Below, one piece after another: positions 36,661-46,524 of a stretch of DNA of 64,000 nucleotides. Within the stretch, counting starts at the first letter, position 1. Every line of letters begins with the position of its first letter. This stretch comes from JARICQ01 sp964527205 (GTDB lineage Bacteria; Bacillota; Clostridia; Tissierellales; Tissierellaceae). The translations under genes were made by a program, and so were the position numbers. Under the pieces are notes generated by a model. The model was given only the letters and a program-made list of their open reading frames with translations, searched no databases and was not told the origin of the DNA. The stretch spans positions 8,010-72,009 of the forward strand of contig CAZGQG010000007.1 of the NCBI GenBank assembly GCA_964527205.1, read 5' to 3'.

Positions 36661-39554
36661 TATATTTCCACCTCCCTGAGATGATTGTATCTACATATAT
36701 CCTTGTATATACAATAGGATGAACACTCCTTAGGCTTTAGGGAAAAGTCCCCCTCATCTATGCCCTTCACTATAGCTTTTATATTTTCTTCACTAGTTTC
36801 TAGGAGTTGATCTCTTTCCTCTGTAACTATGGCACCCTTGTTCCTCCCTGTAATCAAGGAGGTCTGATCTATTAGGCCAAGCTTTATTGAAAGTTCAGCC
36901 TTCCTAATTAGGCCGTAGGCCCCTAGTACTATATTTTTATCCCCTTGGGCCAGCATATATATAGGAATCTGCAAGGACAAGCCTTCCTTCATCTGAGCCA
37001 GGTCATAAATACCTGAGGACCCTGATTTATAGTCTATAAGTATATAATTTTCCTCTTCTAAGACCTTGTCTATCCTATCTATCTTTCCCATAAGTCTAAT
37101 ATCTCTATTGGTATCCCTTATAATAAATTCAGGCATTAGGCCAAATTCAACTTCAAAGTCAAAGGGTATGGTTTTTTCCTTGCCATTTTTAAGCCTATCC
37201 AGGTCGAATATTATATAGTCTCTTAAGTTTAAATATATATTTTCAAGGAGGAGAACATTTTCTTTCCTTTCTATGTCTAGATCCCTAGCCCTGGCCTCTT
37301 CTATGACCTGTCTTTTAAGATACTGGTCCCAGTCCTCTGGTCTGAAGTCTTCCAGATCCTTTACAAAGAGAATAATCTTTTCCTTGTATTTTTTATAGTA
37401 ATTCCTAAGTACTTCATGGTAGATGTTCCCCATCTCCAGAGCACTGTATTCTTCCTCTATCAGACCTGTTTCCTGGATATCCAGTATCCTATCCATAAAA
37501 AATGCAAAGGGACATCTGCTATAGGATTCCAGATAGGAGGAGGAATATATCTTATCCTGGTGGAGATCCTTGATTTCTCCCTTTATCCTCCCCTCACTTA
37601 ACTTACCCCTATATTCATTGAAGTCCTCTTCCTCCCTATGGTATTCAGCCTTTATCCTTTTATTAATTAGGTCTAGATCCTTATGATTTAACTTTTTATA
37701 AAATCCAAATTTTTCTTTTTTTCCCTCTATATCCCTATCTATATTTAAAAGCAGATGATTGATTATTTCTTCTTCTGTGCTTATTTCTTCTATGTTTTCC
37801 TTAAATATATAATCTAATTCTAGTTTTTCATATTCTAGCTTTTCCTCTTTTTTATCTCCCTTAAAGCTATCCAAAATCTCCTCTAAAAATATAGAGGCTA
37901 TGCCCTCATCAAGAGTGCTATAGGATAGATAAAGCTTCCTCTCTGCCATAGAAACCATACTGGCAAATTTTACTAGCTCATTGTCCAGCCTGTTTCCATA
38001 GTCCCAATAATTTATGCCTATATCCTTTAGAGTCCTAGAATTTTCATCTCTTAAGAGGAAATTACTAGCCCCTAGGAGAGGATATTGGCCCTGGTTTAGG
38101 CCTAGGATAAATAAATCTTTGTAAGAGAAGCCCCGGGCATTTAGGGGATTCATAATATTTATTCCCTGAGGATTTGCCTCCTTAAGGGTAATAGTTTCTA
38201 GCCTTATATATTTTTCTAAAAATTCTAGGAAATCATTAAAGCCTATAGTCCTTATAAATAGATCCATCTTTTCAATCTCCTCTAGGATCTCTATTAGTTT
38301 TTCATAGGCCAGGAGGTCTCTCCTATAGAGCTCTAGGTCCCTGGTCTCCCTGTATATTGAAGTGATTCTCTCTTTCACCTGGAGTTTTTCTAGTAATTCC
38401 CTTGAAATTTCAATATAGGTATCTATGCTAGATTCCCTTTCAATCCTTACTAGGACTTCCTCTTCCCTATAATTTTTCTCTAGGCTAGTTAAAAATTCTC
38501 TTACAAAGGGAATCTTTACTAACACCTGGTTCTCACCTATGGATAGGGCTAGTCTCTCTTCCTTGGCAAGCTTAATAAAATCCTCTCTGTAGGAATCCGT
38601 GAGGAGAATTACACCTATGTCCTCTGGAGAACTGCCCCTAGATAGGAGCTTTTTTATCTCTACTATGGACTTTTTTATTTCTAAGTAGGGTCTTGGAGCC
38701 TCTACCAGCCTTATTCTATCTGTAGCTTCCAAACTTTCTCTACCATAATCAAAGAGATTTTTAGCTAAAAGGGTGAAAAGTCCCTCTTCATCCTCTTTTT
38801 CTTCTCGGATTTCAAAGCCCATGTCCTTAAGCTCCTCCAAGGTATTCTGGATTATTGATCTAGGCTCCTTTATTCTAAAGGGAATATTTATGTAAATATC
38901 TAGTTCTCTCCCCTTCATGAGTTTCAGTATTTCTAATTCTATAGGCCTAAAATCATAGAACTCATCTATGAGAATAAGATCTATATCTAGGAAATTTTCC
39001 TTATTTGTCTTTAAGATTTCTATGGCCTTAAGATAGGTGCCTTCCCTATCTACTAGATCCTTCTCCTCCAGGTAGGCTTCATATCTTTTATATATCTTAC
39101 TTAGCTCACTGTATTCACCCATGTCTGGTGAAGCCCCTTCAAAATCCTCTGGACTTAGGAGAGATCTTTTTATCTCACCTATTATAAAATTAACTGATTC
39201 TATAAATCCATCCTTATTTGCCACATTTTTATAATATATTATTTCACCCTCATCCACTAATTTTTTGATTATTTGTCTGAGGATAAGGTCCTTGGCTATA
39301 TTGTCTATCTGTAAGTACTGGCTTTCCTCCAGGGTTTCATCTACTATGTCGTCAAAACTAAATAGATTCATCTCAAAGCAGGCTCCTAGTTCTTCCACAA
39401 ATCTTTCCCTATGGCTTTGAATAAGCTTTCCATTGGGGAAGAGATAGTAAAATTTTTCTCCCTGGTTCTTCTCTAGGTAGCCCAGTGCCTTATTAAATAA
39501 TTTTCTCTTTCTCCCATTTCCAAATTCTCCATAATAAACTATTGTCTCTGGCAT
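36660..39554 (-). CDS. addB: AddB-like helicase-nuclease subunit
   Basis: A 964-residue subunit with a degenerate N-terminal helicase region. Near the N-terminus, where AddB has Walker A, it reads YYGEFGNGRKRKLF with no GKT. The nuclease shows GNIYHEVLRNYY, GKIDRIDKV, YILIDYKSGS and QIPIYMLA. The iron-sulfur staple consists of Cys in SRCPFAFF and CSSYCIYKDIC near the end. AddB is weakly conserved, and length is below B. subtilis AddB (1166). It precedes addA with one base overlap and follows nagZ by 18 bases. Confidence 0.85.
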   Translation of the reverse strand: MPETIVYYGEFGNGRKRKLFNKALGYLEKNQGEKFYYLFPNGKLIQSHRERFVEELGACFEMNLFSFDDIVDETLEESQYLQIDNIAKDLILRQIIKKLVDEGEIIYYKNVANKDGFIESVNFIIGEIKRSLLSPEDFEGASPDMGEYSELSKIYKRYEAYLEEKDLVDREGTYLKAIEILKTNKENFLDIDLILIDEFYDFRPIELEILKLMKGRELDIYINIPFRIKEPRSIIQNTLEELKDMGFEIREEKEDEEGLFTLLAKNLFDYGRESLEATDRIRLVEAPRPYLEIKKSIVEIKKLLSRGSSPEDIGVILLTDSYREDFIKLAKEERLALSIGENQVLVKIPFVREFLTSLEKNYREEEVLVRIERESSIDTYIEISRELLEKLQVKERITSIYRETRDLELYRRDLLAYEKLIEILEEIEKMDLFIRTIGFNDFLEFLEKYIRLETITLKEANPQGINIMNPLNARGFSYKDLFILGLNQGQYPLLGASNFLLRDENSRTLKDIGINYWDYGNRLDNELVKFASMVSMAERKLYLSYSTLDEGIASIFLEEILDSFKGDKKEEKLEYEKLELDYIFKENIEEISTEEEIINHLLLNIDRDIEGKKEKFGFYKKLNHKDLDLINKRIKAEYHREEEDFNEYRGKLSEGRIKGEIKDLHQDKIYSSSYLESYSRCPFAFFMDRILDIQETGLIEEEYSALEMGNIYHEVLRNYYKKYKEKIILFVKDLEDFRPEDWDQYLKRQVIEEARARDLDIERKENVLLLENIYLNLRDYIIFDLDRLKNGKEKTIPFDFEVEFGLMPEFIIRDTNRDIRLMGKIDRIDKVLEEENYILIDYKSGSSGIYDLAQMKEGLSLQIPIYMLAQGDKNIVLGAYGLIRKAELSIKLGLIDQTSLITGRNKGAIVTEERDQLLETSEENIKAIVKGIDEGDFSLKPKECSSYCIYKDICRYNHLREVEI

Positions 39555-39572
39555 TTTCTCCCTCCCATAGAT

Positions 39573-40898
39573 CTATTTAAAGTGTTTTAAAAACTCCCCT
39601 GTCTCTTCCTTCAATTTATCTAAATCCAGATCCTGGACTTTTTTATCTTCAAGCTTATATCTATCCTTAAGGGATAGGACTTTATATACTTTTTTATCTA
39701 TTCTCTCCATGGATATGTCTCCCTCTTCTATAGTCTTTTTTATCTCCTCTATTGTCCCAATGGTATTGGCTTCCCCGTGGCATAGGAGAAGGATGTCTCC
39801 TCCTGCTTGAAGGAATTCTATAGCCGCATCCTCTATACTATAATTATTCACTATGGCACCCATGGTCATATCATCTGAAATAATTATACCCTCATAGGCT
39901 AGGTCTTTTCTAAGTAAATCCTGGATAATGACTGGTGACATGCTGGCAGGCTTATTCCCGTCTATATTGGGATATAGGATATGGGCTAGCATAATCATTT
40001 CAATCCCTTCTTTTATAGCCCTCTGAAATGGCAGGATTTCAAAGGACTTTAGTTCTTCTAAACTCTTGTCTAAACTGGGTAAATCCAGGTGGGAATCCAT
40101 ATGGGTATCTCCATGACCTGGAAAATGCTTGGCCACAGGTATTATATTAGTAGATCTCATGCCTCGGATTACATTTAATCCTGTCTGCTGAACAAGTTCT
40201 ACTGTCCTTCCATAGGCCCTATCCCCTATTACTGTGTTTTCTGGATTTGAATATATGTCTAGGACTGGAGCAAAGTTTAAATTAAAGCCTAAAGATCCTA
40301 GTCTATGTCCCAAAATGACTCCCAAACTCCTTGCCAGCTCCTCATTCTCCTTAGCACCTATATCTAGTCCACTAGGTAGTCTATGGTAGTCTGAGGGCAA
40401 CCTGCTCACCCTGCCCCCTTCTTCATCTATGGATAGGAATAGTGGAATCTGGTTGGATTTATTTTCCTCTTTTATACTATTTATTAAATTTTTTGTTTGC
40501 TCAATGTCTTTTATATTCCTTGAAAAAAAGATAAATCCACCAAGTTTATAGTCCTGAATTAAGCTTTGGAGTCCTGGAGTCATGTCTTCTCCCTCAAAGC
40601 CACTAATGACTAGCTGGCCTATTTTTTCTTCCAAGCTCATCCCAGCCATCAGCTTTCTTATCCTAGCTTCCACTTCCTCTTCTTCATCTTTTTTATCTTC
40701 CTCTTCATCTTTTCCCTCTTTATCTTTTCTATCTTGATCTTCTTTATTTTCCCTATCCTTATCAGCTTCTTCTAGATCTTCTATTTTTTCTAGATCTTCC
40801 CCATTCTCTTCCTCCCCTGCTCCTCCATCCATATCGGCACAGGCTGTAAGATTTGTTAAAATCATGATCCCAATTAGTATGTATAGTAGTTTTTTCAA
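39573..40898 (-). CDS. nagZ: Lipoprotein beta-N-acetylhexosaminidase (NagZ, GH3 family)
   Basis: A 441-residue GH3 glycosidase that removes GlcNAc from muropeptides. It starts with TTG after AGAGGTGG and has a signal peptide with lipobox LTAC (Cys 20). A very charged E/K/D linker spans about 24-82. The GH3 domain has GFIFFSRNI, LSIDEEGGRV and the KHFPGHGDT-DSH loop with the catalytic His/Asp pair; the nucleophile lies in IISDDMTMGAI. The surface-anchored form fits muropeptide recycling in Gram-positive bacteria. It precedes addBA but function seems unrelated. Confidence 0.9.
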   Translation of the reverse strand: MKKLLYILIGIMILTNLTACADMDGGAGEEENGEDLEKIEDLEEADKDRENKEDQDRKDKEGKDEEEDKKDEEEEVEARIRKLMAGMSLEEKIGQLVISGFEGEDMTPGLQSLIQDYKLGGFIFFSRNIKDIEQTKNLINSIKEENKSNQIPLFLSIDEEGGRVSRLPSDYHRLPSGLDIGAKENEELARSLGVILGHRLGSLGFNLNFAPVLDIYSNPENTVIGDRAYGRTVELVQQTGLNVIRGMRSTNIIPVAKHFPGHGDTHMDSHLDLPSLDKSLEELKSFEILPFQRAIKEGIEMIMLAHILYPNIDGNKPASMSPVIIQDLLRKDLAYEGIIISDDMTMGAIVNNYSIEDAAIEFLQAGGDILLLCHGEANTIGTIEEIKKTIEEGDISMERIDKKVYKVLSLKDRYKLEDKKVQDLDLDKLKEETGEFLKHFK

Positions 40899-40927
40899 TT
40901 TCCACCTCTTTAATACTTTATTTTATT

Positions 40928-40958
40928 AAGACAAATTAGGCTAGGCCTAATTTGTCTT
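40928..40958 (-). terminator. Hairpin after the glutaminase gene
   Basis: A perfect 14-bp stem (AAGACAAATTAGGC and its complement) with a 3-base loop overlaps the glutaminase stop. The following minus-strand tail is only TTAATAAAATAA, so termination may be partial and allow read-through into nagZ. Confidence 0.6.
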
Positions 40959-41856
40959 AGTAGATACTTAAATTTAATTTTTCTGAGATATCCTTTATCA
41001 TTCCATAGCCAGCCAGGGAGTTTCCATTTTTATCTAGGACAGGACTATAAACTCCTATGCCCATCTTTCCAGTTAGGGAGGCCATTATACCTCCACCTAC
41101 TCCACTTTTAGAAGCTATGCCCACCTGCCTGGCGTATTCCCCACTAAAATTATACATGCCTGAAACTGACATTATAGCTGTAACTATTCTCTTTAATTCA
41201 TTATCTTCCTTATTATTTTCCCTATCAGCTATATATAGGCCTATCCTTGCTAGGTCCATACTATTGACCTCTATAGAGCACTGCTTGAAATAAGCATCCA
41301 GTATAGACTCTACATCTCCCTCTAAGGATCCATTTGCCTTCATTAAATAGGCCATGGCCCTATTCTTATCCCCTGTAAGCTTCTCACTTTGGAAGATTTC
41401 CCTATTATAATCAAGGCTATCATTGCCTGTAACTTTTTTATAAAATTCTAAGATCTTGGAAAACCTGTCTTTTCCATCTTCTTCCTTAATCAGGGAAGTG
41501 GTGAGGATTGCTCCTGCATTAATCATAGGATTAGCTGGTTTTTTATCCTCTCCTAGGTCCAGTTTAAAGAGGCTATTAAAGGCCTCATCTGTACCCTCAT
41601 AGCCAATCTTTTCAAAGACCCTCTCTTCTCCATTGTCCCTTATAGCCAGCATAAGACTAAGGACCTTGGAAATACTCTGTATAGTAAATTTATGGTCCCA
41701 GTCTCCTGCTGAATAAACTATTCCATCCATATCTACCAGGCTTATTCCTATTTTTTCTGGATCCACCTGGCTAAGGGCTGGAATATAGTCTGCAAGCTTG
41801 CCCCTTTCTATTAAGGGCTTGTTTTTTTCAATTATCTCTAGTAGCAACTTCTCCAT
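40957..41856 (-). CDS. glsA: Glutaminase (GlsA family)
   Basis: About 299 residues of the serine-dependent beta-lactamase fold glutaminase that converts glutamine to glutamate and ammonia. The catalytic SxxK is in FTIQSISKVL near 60; NPMINAGAI and SGVGGGI are the other family motifs. I chose the ATG at 41856, just after GGGAGAGGA; a TTG at 41874 lies before the ribosome site. It follows the nucleoside kinase by 18 bases and ends at a hairpin. Confidence 0.9.
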   Translation of the reverse strand: MEKLLLEIIEKNKPLIERGKLADYIPALSQVDPEKIGISLVDMDGIVYSAGDWDHKFTIQSISKVLSLMLAIRDNGEERVFEKIGYEGTDEAFNSLFKLDLGEDKKPANPMINAGAILTTSLIKEEDGKDRFSKILEFYKKVTGNDSLDYNREIFQSEKLTGDKNRAMAYLMKANGSLEGDVESILDAYFKQCSIEVNSMDLARIGLYIADRENNKEDNELKRIVTAIMSVSGMYNFSGEYARQVGIASKSGVGGGIMASLTGKMGIGVYSPVLDKNGNSLAGYGMIKDISEKLNLSIY

Positions 41857-41874
41857 AGAATCCTCTCCCATCAA

Positions 41875-43527
41875 TTATAACTTTGGCATACCTATAAATT
41901 CCCTAAGTATGGAGTTTTGTGAGATCCTTGTCTCATCTTCTATATCTACAAAATACTGTAGGAACTTTAAGAGTTTTTTCGCTTCTCCATAATGTCTGCT
42001 ATCCTTGCCTATTTCCTCTAAAAGAGGCACTGCATGCTTTTTAAGGGCTGCTAGTTCATATACTAGGGCTGAGTCAAACATTATGTCTGCTTCTTCCTGG
42101 AAGGGGAATATATATTTTTCCTCACCAATCCTAACCCCATCCCAAAGATCAAAGGTCCTAATAGGGTCATTGCCCCTGGTCCTTACATCCCTTATCATTC
42201 TCCTAAGCAGCCTGGTGTCTGTGGTAGGTATCCTATTATGGGCGTCTATATTTAGCTGGGTTAGGGCTGATATATATATCTTATATTTATTTTTCTCAGG
42301 TATATAGGCAGTCATCTTTGGATTCAAGCTGTGAATCCCTTCTAAAATTATTGGATGGTCCTTGTCTACCCTGACTATATTTCCTGATCTTTCTCTTTTA
42401 CCACTAATAAAGTCAAATTTTGGAAGTTCTACTTCCTTACCCTCTAGTAAATCTATTAGGTCCCTATTTAATACTTCCAGGTCTATTGCATCTATGGTCT
42501 CAAAGTTATAGCTACCATCTTCATTTAAAGGAGTCTTTTCCCTATCTACAAAGTAATCATCCACTGAAATAGATATAGGCCTTCTTCCATTTACCTTTAG
42601 TTGTATTTCAAGTCTTTTAGCAAAGGTTGTTTTCCCTGAGGATGTTGGTCCTGCTATTAGGATAAGATGTATATCATCATCTTCACATATCCTATCAGCT
42701 ATATTAGCTATTTTCTTTTCATGAAGGGCTTCTGATATTCTTATAACATCTTCTATTTCTCCATTTAAGACCTTTTCATTTAAAGATCCTATGTAGGCCA
42801 AATCCATTATATCTCCCCACTCATTGGCCTCCTTAAATACCTTGGCCAATTTATTTAATTCCTTAAACTTAGGCAACTGGTAGTTGGATTTACTAGTGGG
42901 AAATACAATAAGAGCTCCTGGATAGTAGTATTTAAGGTCAAAGACCTCTACAAAGGATGTGGAGGGAGCTAAGAAACCATGAAAGGTATCCACATGTTCC
43001 CCAATATGGTATACATGGGTTTCTTCTCTTTTTAAAGTTTCTATCAGCCTAATCTTATCCTCATAGTTATTAGCCTGAAATAGTGCTATGGCTTCATCCT
43101 TAGGGACTAATTCCCTGTAGATATCATAATCTTTCTCTATTATTGTTTTCATCTCTTCTTTTATCTTTTCTATGCTCCTAAAATCTATGGAGTGATCTCC
43201 TTCAAATTCAACATAGAGTCCCTTGCCTAGGAAACTTTGAACCTGGACCCGCCTTTCCGGATATAATCTCTTGCAAGCCATAATAAAGACTGCGGAAATT
43301 GTCTTTGTATAAATCCTATAGCCGTCCTTGTCACTAATATCAAAGAATTCTATGCTTTCACCTTCTCTGGCAAAGGTATTTAGGTTGAATACTTCATTGT
43401 TTATTTTGGCTCCCAGGTATTTTCTATACTCATCCTTATAGGCCTCTCTTGCTATGTCCTTTAGTCTTGAGCCCTGGTTAACTTGAACTTCACCTATTCC
43501 TTCTACATGAACCTTCATCTTATCCAT
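41875..43527 (-). CDS. TGS/threonyl-tRNA-synthetase-like nucleoside (uridine-type) kinase
   Basis: A 550-residue three-part protein. An N-terminal TGS-like domain (1-60) is followed by a region like the ThrRS second additional domain (about 61-240), with EFEGDHSIDF and VYHIGEHVDTFHG. A P-loop phosphoribulokinase/uridine kinase domain follows from about 285, with GPTSSGKTTFAKRL near 292 and SVDDYFVDR, then IILEGIH. Homologs are annotated as nucleoside kinases. AAAGGATG precedes the ATG. It belongs to an operon with RluA and glutaminase. Confidence 0.85.
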   Translation of the reverse strand: MDKMKVHVEGIGEVQVNQGSRLKDIAREAYKDEYRKYLGAKINNEVFNLNTFAREGESIEFFDISDKDGYRIYTKTISAVFIMACKRLYPERRVQVQSFLGKGLYVEFEGDHSIDFRSIEKIKEEMKTIIEKDYDIYRELVPKDEAIALFQANNYEDKIRLIETLKREETHVYHIGEHVDTFHGFLAPSTSFVEVFDLKYYYPGALIVFPTSKSNYQLPKFKELNKLAKVFKEANEWGDIMDLAYIGSLNEKVLNGEIEDVIRISEALHEKKIANIADRICEDDDIHLILIAGPTSSGKTTFAKRLEIQLKVNGRRPISISVDDYFVDREKTPLNEDGSYNFETIDAIDLEVLNRDLIDLLEGKEVELPKFDFISGKRERSGNIVRVDKDHPIILEGIHSLNPKMTAYIPEKNKYKIYISALTQLNIDAHNRIPTTDTRLLRRMIRDVRTRGNDPIRTFDLWDGVRIGEEKYIFPFQEEADIMFDSALVYELAALKKHAVPLLEEIGKDSRHYGEAKKLLKFLQYFVDIEDETRISQNSILREFIGMPKL

Positions 43528-43541
43528 CTATTTCATCCTTT

Positions 43542-44516
43542 CTAGTCAAATAAATCTATTTCTATATCTCTGATTTTTCCATCTGGCTGTGAAATAAAGC
43601 TCTTTCCATTTAAATATTCTAATTCTTCTAAGCCATTAAGTTCTATCTTATAGCCATGGAGCCACTGGTTGTTTAATCCATAGTCCTCATTAAATTTATT
43701 GTTTTCATTTGGACTTCCATATTTCCTATCCCCAATAACTGGATAGCCTAGGCTTGCTAGGTGGCCCCTGATTTGATGGGTCCTACCTGTTAAGAGCTCT
43801 ATTTCCAAAAGGCTATATCCTCCCCTTGTGCTAAGAGGCATTATCCTTGTCCTTATTTCCTTAGAATCTTCACTTTCCTCTTTTTCTATGCTAACTATAT
43901 TCCTATCCTCATCCTTGGATAGGTGGGCTATATCAGTAAACTCCTCTTTTAACTCTCCCCTTACTATGGTTTTATAAAATCTCCTTACTGCTCCCTTTCT
44001 TATGGCACTATTTATATCCTTTAGGGCTTCATAATTCTTTGCTCCTATTATTATGCCTGATGTGTTCCTATCCAATCTATTGCAGATTGAAGGAGTAAAG
44101 GTCCTTTCAATCCTTGGAATATATTCCTCAGTTTGAATAAGATAGGAGATCATACTGTCTACTATGTTTTCCTCAAACTCTCCACTGGCCCCATGGGAAA
44201 GTACCCCCACTGGCTTATTTATCAAGATTATATTGTCATCTTGATAAAGAATATTGGGAATTAAATTGGATCTTATCTCTTCCTTTTCCTTTTGGAATTT
44301 CTCTATAGTGGCATCTGCCAGGTATAATTGTATCTTGTCTCCTTCATATATCATGTCTTCAGGTTTTGCCCTAGACTTATTGAGTTCTATATTCTTTTTT
44401 CTTATCATCTTATATATAAAACTGTTTGGAGCATCATCTAGATATTTTTTTAAAAACCTGTCTAATCGCTGGTCATCTTCATTCTTATTTACAATAATTT
44501 CTCTCAATTTTTTCAC
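43542..44516 (-). CDS. RluA-family 23S rRNA pseudouridine synthase
   Basis: A 324-residue enzyme with an N-terminal S4 RNA-binding domain (QRLDRFLKKYL) and the pseudouridine synthase core. The catalytic Asp is in the CNRLDRNTSGIIIGAKN motif near 150, with the TGRTHQIRGHL motif later. Best match is the RluC/RluD group. The GTG at 44516 has no clear ribosome site; a TTG at 44507 has AGGTGA upstream, so the start is uncertain. It is first in an operon with the nucleoside kinase and glutaminase. Confidence 0.88.
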   Translation of the reverse strand: MKKLREIIVNKNEDDQRLDRFLKKYLDDAPNSFIYKMIRKKNIELNKSRAKPEDMIYEGDKIQLYLADATIEKFQKEKEEIRSNLIPNILYQDDNIILINKPVGVLSHGASGEFEENIVDSMISYLIQTEEYIPRIERTFTPSICNRLDRNTSGIIIGAKNYEALKDINSAIRKGAVRRFYKTIVRGELKEEFTDIAHLSKDEDRNIVSIEKEESEDSKEIRTRIMPLSTRGGYSLLEIELLTGRTHQIRGHLASLGYPVIGDRKYGSPNENNKFNEDYGLNNQWLHGYKIELNGLEELEYLNGKSFISQPDGKIRDIEIDLFD

Positions 44517-44601
44517 CTTTTCTTTTTTTCTATGTTATAATCATATTATACATCATTGTAAGCCAAAACACATAATTTGTTAGATATTTTGGAGGTTATA
44601 T

Positions 44602-45078
44602 ATGAAAAGATTTTTTGATGCTATTAGAGACTTTATCTATGATTCTATAGACTACTTAATAATGTTTATAATAATTGGACTGGTGGTATTTGTTATAGGC
44701 TGGCGTATAAATATTCTCTTTGCTGAAAAACCTATAGACACTGCTGGACCCAGCAAAATTGAAAGTGAAGAAGATAATAATATAGATGAGAATCAGGGGG
44801 AAGAAGATCAAGTGGAAGGAGAAGATACCCAGGAAGAAGATGAGGAAGAAGATTCCAATTCCACAGATCAAGAGGATATGGTTGAAGTCACCATACCATC
44901 TGGATCCCTATCTACAGACATAGGAGCCATACTTGTATCCCAGGGCCTTATAGAAGACAAGCAAGACTTTGTTGATAAATCCCAGTCTATGGGCCTAGAC
45001 ACAAAACTAAAGTCTGGTAGTTTCCAGATTCAATCCGGTAGTTCTTTAGAAGAAATAATACAAATAATATCAAGATAA
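44602..45078 (+). CDS. Membrane-anchored MltG LysM-like domain protein without catalytic domain
   Basis: A 158-residue protein. It has a membrane helix (about 18-42), then a very acidic linker (about 55-95), then a C-terminal 60 residues (VTIPSGSLSTDIGAILVSQ, GSFQIQSGSSLEEI) like the LysM-like part of MltG/YceG endolytic transglycosylases. The catalytic Glu domain is missing. It might bind glycan and modulate a real MltG; function is unknown. GGAGG precedes the ATG. Confidence 0.7.
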   Translation: MKRFFDAIRDFIYDSIDYLIMFIIIGLVVFVIGWRINILFAEKPIDTAGPSKIESEEDNNIDENQGEEDQVEGEDTQEEDEEEDSNSTDQEDMVEVTIPSGSLSTDIGAILVSQGLIEDKQDFVDKSQSMGLDTKLKSGSFQIQSGSSLEEIIQIISR

Positions 45079-45081
45079 GCA

Positions 45082-45110
45082 AAAAAAGTCCTCCAATGGA
45101 GGACTTTTAA
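45082..45110. terminator. Bidirectional terminator
   Basis: The 11-bp stem AAAAGTCCTCC / GGAGGACTTTT with a 3-base loop lies between the convergent MltG-like gene and the DUF gene. A-rich and T-rich flanks serve both strands. Confidence 0.88.
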
Positions 45111-45661
45111 TATTTTTCATTTATGTATCCATCTATTAATGAATCTTTTATGCCCTTTAAAAACACCTTCTTTTTCTTCAAGATTTCCAATAAGATTAGG
45201 GACTTAGAATGAAAGATAGCCTCTTCATAATCAAGGAGCACAATCTCATATAGCTCATCCTGTAGGCTCTTTGAATTAACATTGATATAGTAAGCTTCCA
45301 CACCCTTGAATTCTAAAAATTCCAGGAGATTTATGGTAGCCTTATCCTTTTCATTATAGTAATTATTTCCCTTATTGTAATAATAATTGTAATATCTTGA
45401 ATGCCTTCTTGTGTTTTTAACCTCATTGGCTAGCATATTGTAGTATTTTGCCAATACATTGTAATACTGATAATTAAACATTCCCATCTCATAGCTATCA
45501 ATTCGAAGAAAAGGCTTAATATGTGTTCTCTTTACTAGGTCATGATTGTACTCTAAAAACTGTCTCTTCGTTATCTTACCCTCTGCAAACTGTGCTATTA
45601 AATATGAACGCACCTCAAAAAATTCCTCAAATGTTCTAATTGTTCTTCTATTAAGTATCAA
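45107..45661 (-). CDS. Conserved hypothetical, Tyr/Asn-rich protein
   Basis: A 184-residue, probably cytoplasmic protein of a clostridial family without known function. The centre is rich in Tyr and Asn (NYYYNKGNNYYNEKD near 91-105), followed by helical regions (EFLEFKGVEAYYINV). It starts with TTG, seven bases after AGGGTG. It lies 64 bases downstream of the RsuA-type synthase. Confidence 0.6.
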   Translation of the reverse strand: MILNRRTIRTFEEFFEVRSYLIAQFAEGKITKRQFLEYNHDLVKRTHIKPFLRIDSYEMGMFNYQYYNVLAKYYNMLANEVKNTRRHSRYYNYYYNKGNNYYNEKDKATINLLEFLEFKGVEAYYINVNSKSLQDELYEIVLLDYEEAIFHSKSLILLEILKKKKVFLKGIKDSLIDGYINEKY

Positions 45662-45725
45662 ACTCTACACCCTATCTAATCTAATTTTTCTATATTTTCC
45701 TCTACATTAAATTATTATATCATAT

Positions 45726-46448
45726 TTACCCTTCCATCAGTAGGTTTTTTTCTTCTTCACTTAATTCCCTGTATTCTCCCGGCTCTAAATCCTCATCTAA
45801 TTCAAGGCCACCCATCTTCACTCTCTTTAAATACAGGACCTCTATGGACAGGGCTTGGAACATTCTCTTGACCTGATGGTACTTGCCCTCCTGTATGGTT
45901 AAATATGCTTTTGAATTTTCACCTGTCTCTATGATTTCCAGTTTTGAAGGCATGGTTTGGTAGCCATCATCAAGCTCTATTCCATAATCAAATATATCCT
46001 TGTGTTTTTCTACTAGACTTCCCTCTACTTCTACATAGTATTTTTTATTGACTCTCTTTTTAGGTGAGAGGACATCATGGGACATCTTGCCGTCATTGCT
46101 AAGTATAAGCAGACCCTCTGTATCCTTGTCTAAGCGTCCAACTGGAAAGGGCTGGAAGATCCTATAGCTTTCATCTAATAAATCCACTACTGTCCTAGTA
46201 AGTGGATCATCTGTAGATGAAACTACTCCATCTGGTTTATTCATCATTAGGTATATATACTCCCTGTATATTACCCTTTCTCCATCAAAATAAATCTCTT
46301 CCTCATCAGGATTCACCTTGGTTTTTCCAGTCTTTACCACTTCTTCTCCAATTCTCACTCTTCCGCTTCTAATAAAATCCTTTACTTGTTTTCTACTGCC
46401 ATAGCCCATATTGCTTATTATCTTATCTATTCTCTCCATCTTATTCAT
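45726..46448 (-). CDS. RsuA/RluB-family pseudouridine synthase
   Basis: A 240-residue enzyme with an N-terminal S4 domain (ERIDKIISNMGYGSRKQVKD) and a catalytic core with GRLDKDTEGLLILSNDG near 135 (catalytic Asp) and KYHQVKRMFQ near 200. The family modifies 16S or 23S rRNA, and 16S U516 (RsuA) or 23S (RluB) cannot be told apart here. GAGGCGG precedes the ATG. It may be co-transcribed with the hypothetical gene downstream. Confidence 0.88.
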   Translation of the reverse strand: MNKMERIDKIISNMGYGSRKQVKDFIRSGRVRIGEEVVKTGKTKVNPDEEEIYFDGERVIYREYIYLMMNKPDGVVSSTDDPLTRTVVDLLDESYRIFQPFPVGRLDKDTEGLLILSNDGKMSHDVLSPKKRVNKKYYVEVEGSLVEKHKDIFDYGIELDDGYQTMPSKLEIIETGENSKAYLTIQEGKYHQVKRMFQALSIEVLYLKRVKMGGLELDEDLEPGEYRELSEEEKNLLMEG

Positions 46449-46480
46449 AATTACCGCCTCTATTTTTTATCTAATCACTT

Positions 46481-46510
46481 AAATAAAAGGCAGATATCTG
46501 CCTTTTATTT
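46481..46510 (-). terminator. Palindromic terminator after the P-loop protein gene
   Basis: A 30-bp perfect palindrome (AAATAAAAGGCAGAT and its complement) lies 14 bases past the stop at 46525. The T-rich distal arm gives a U tract. Confidence 0.75.
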
Positions 46511-46524
46511 AAGTCCTTATCTAT

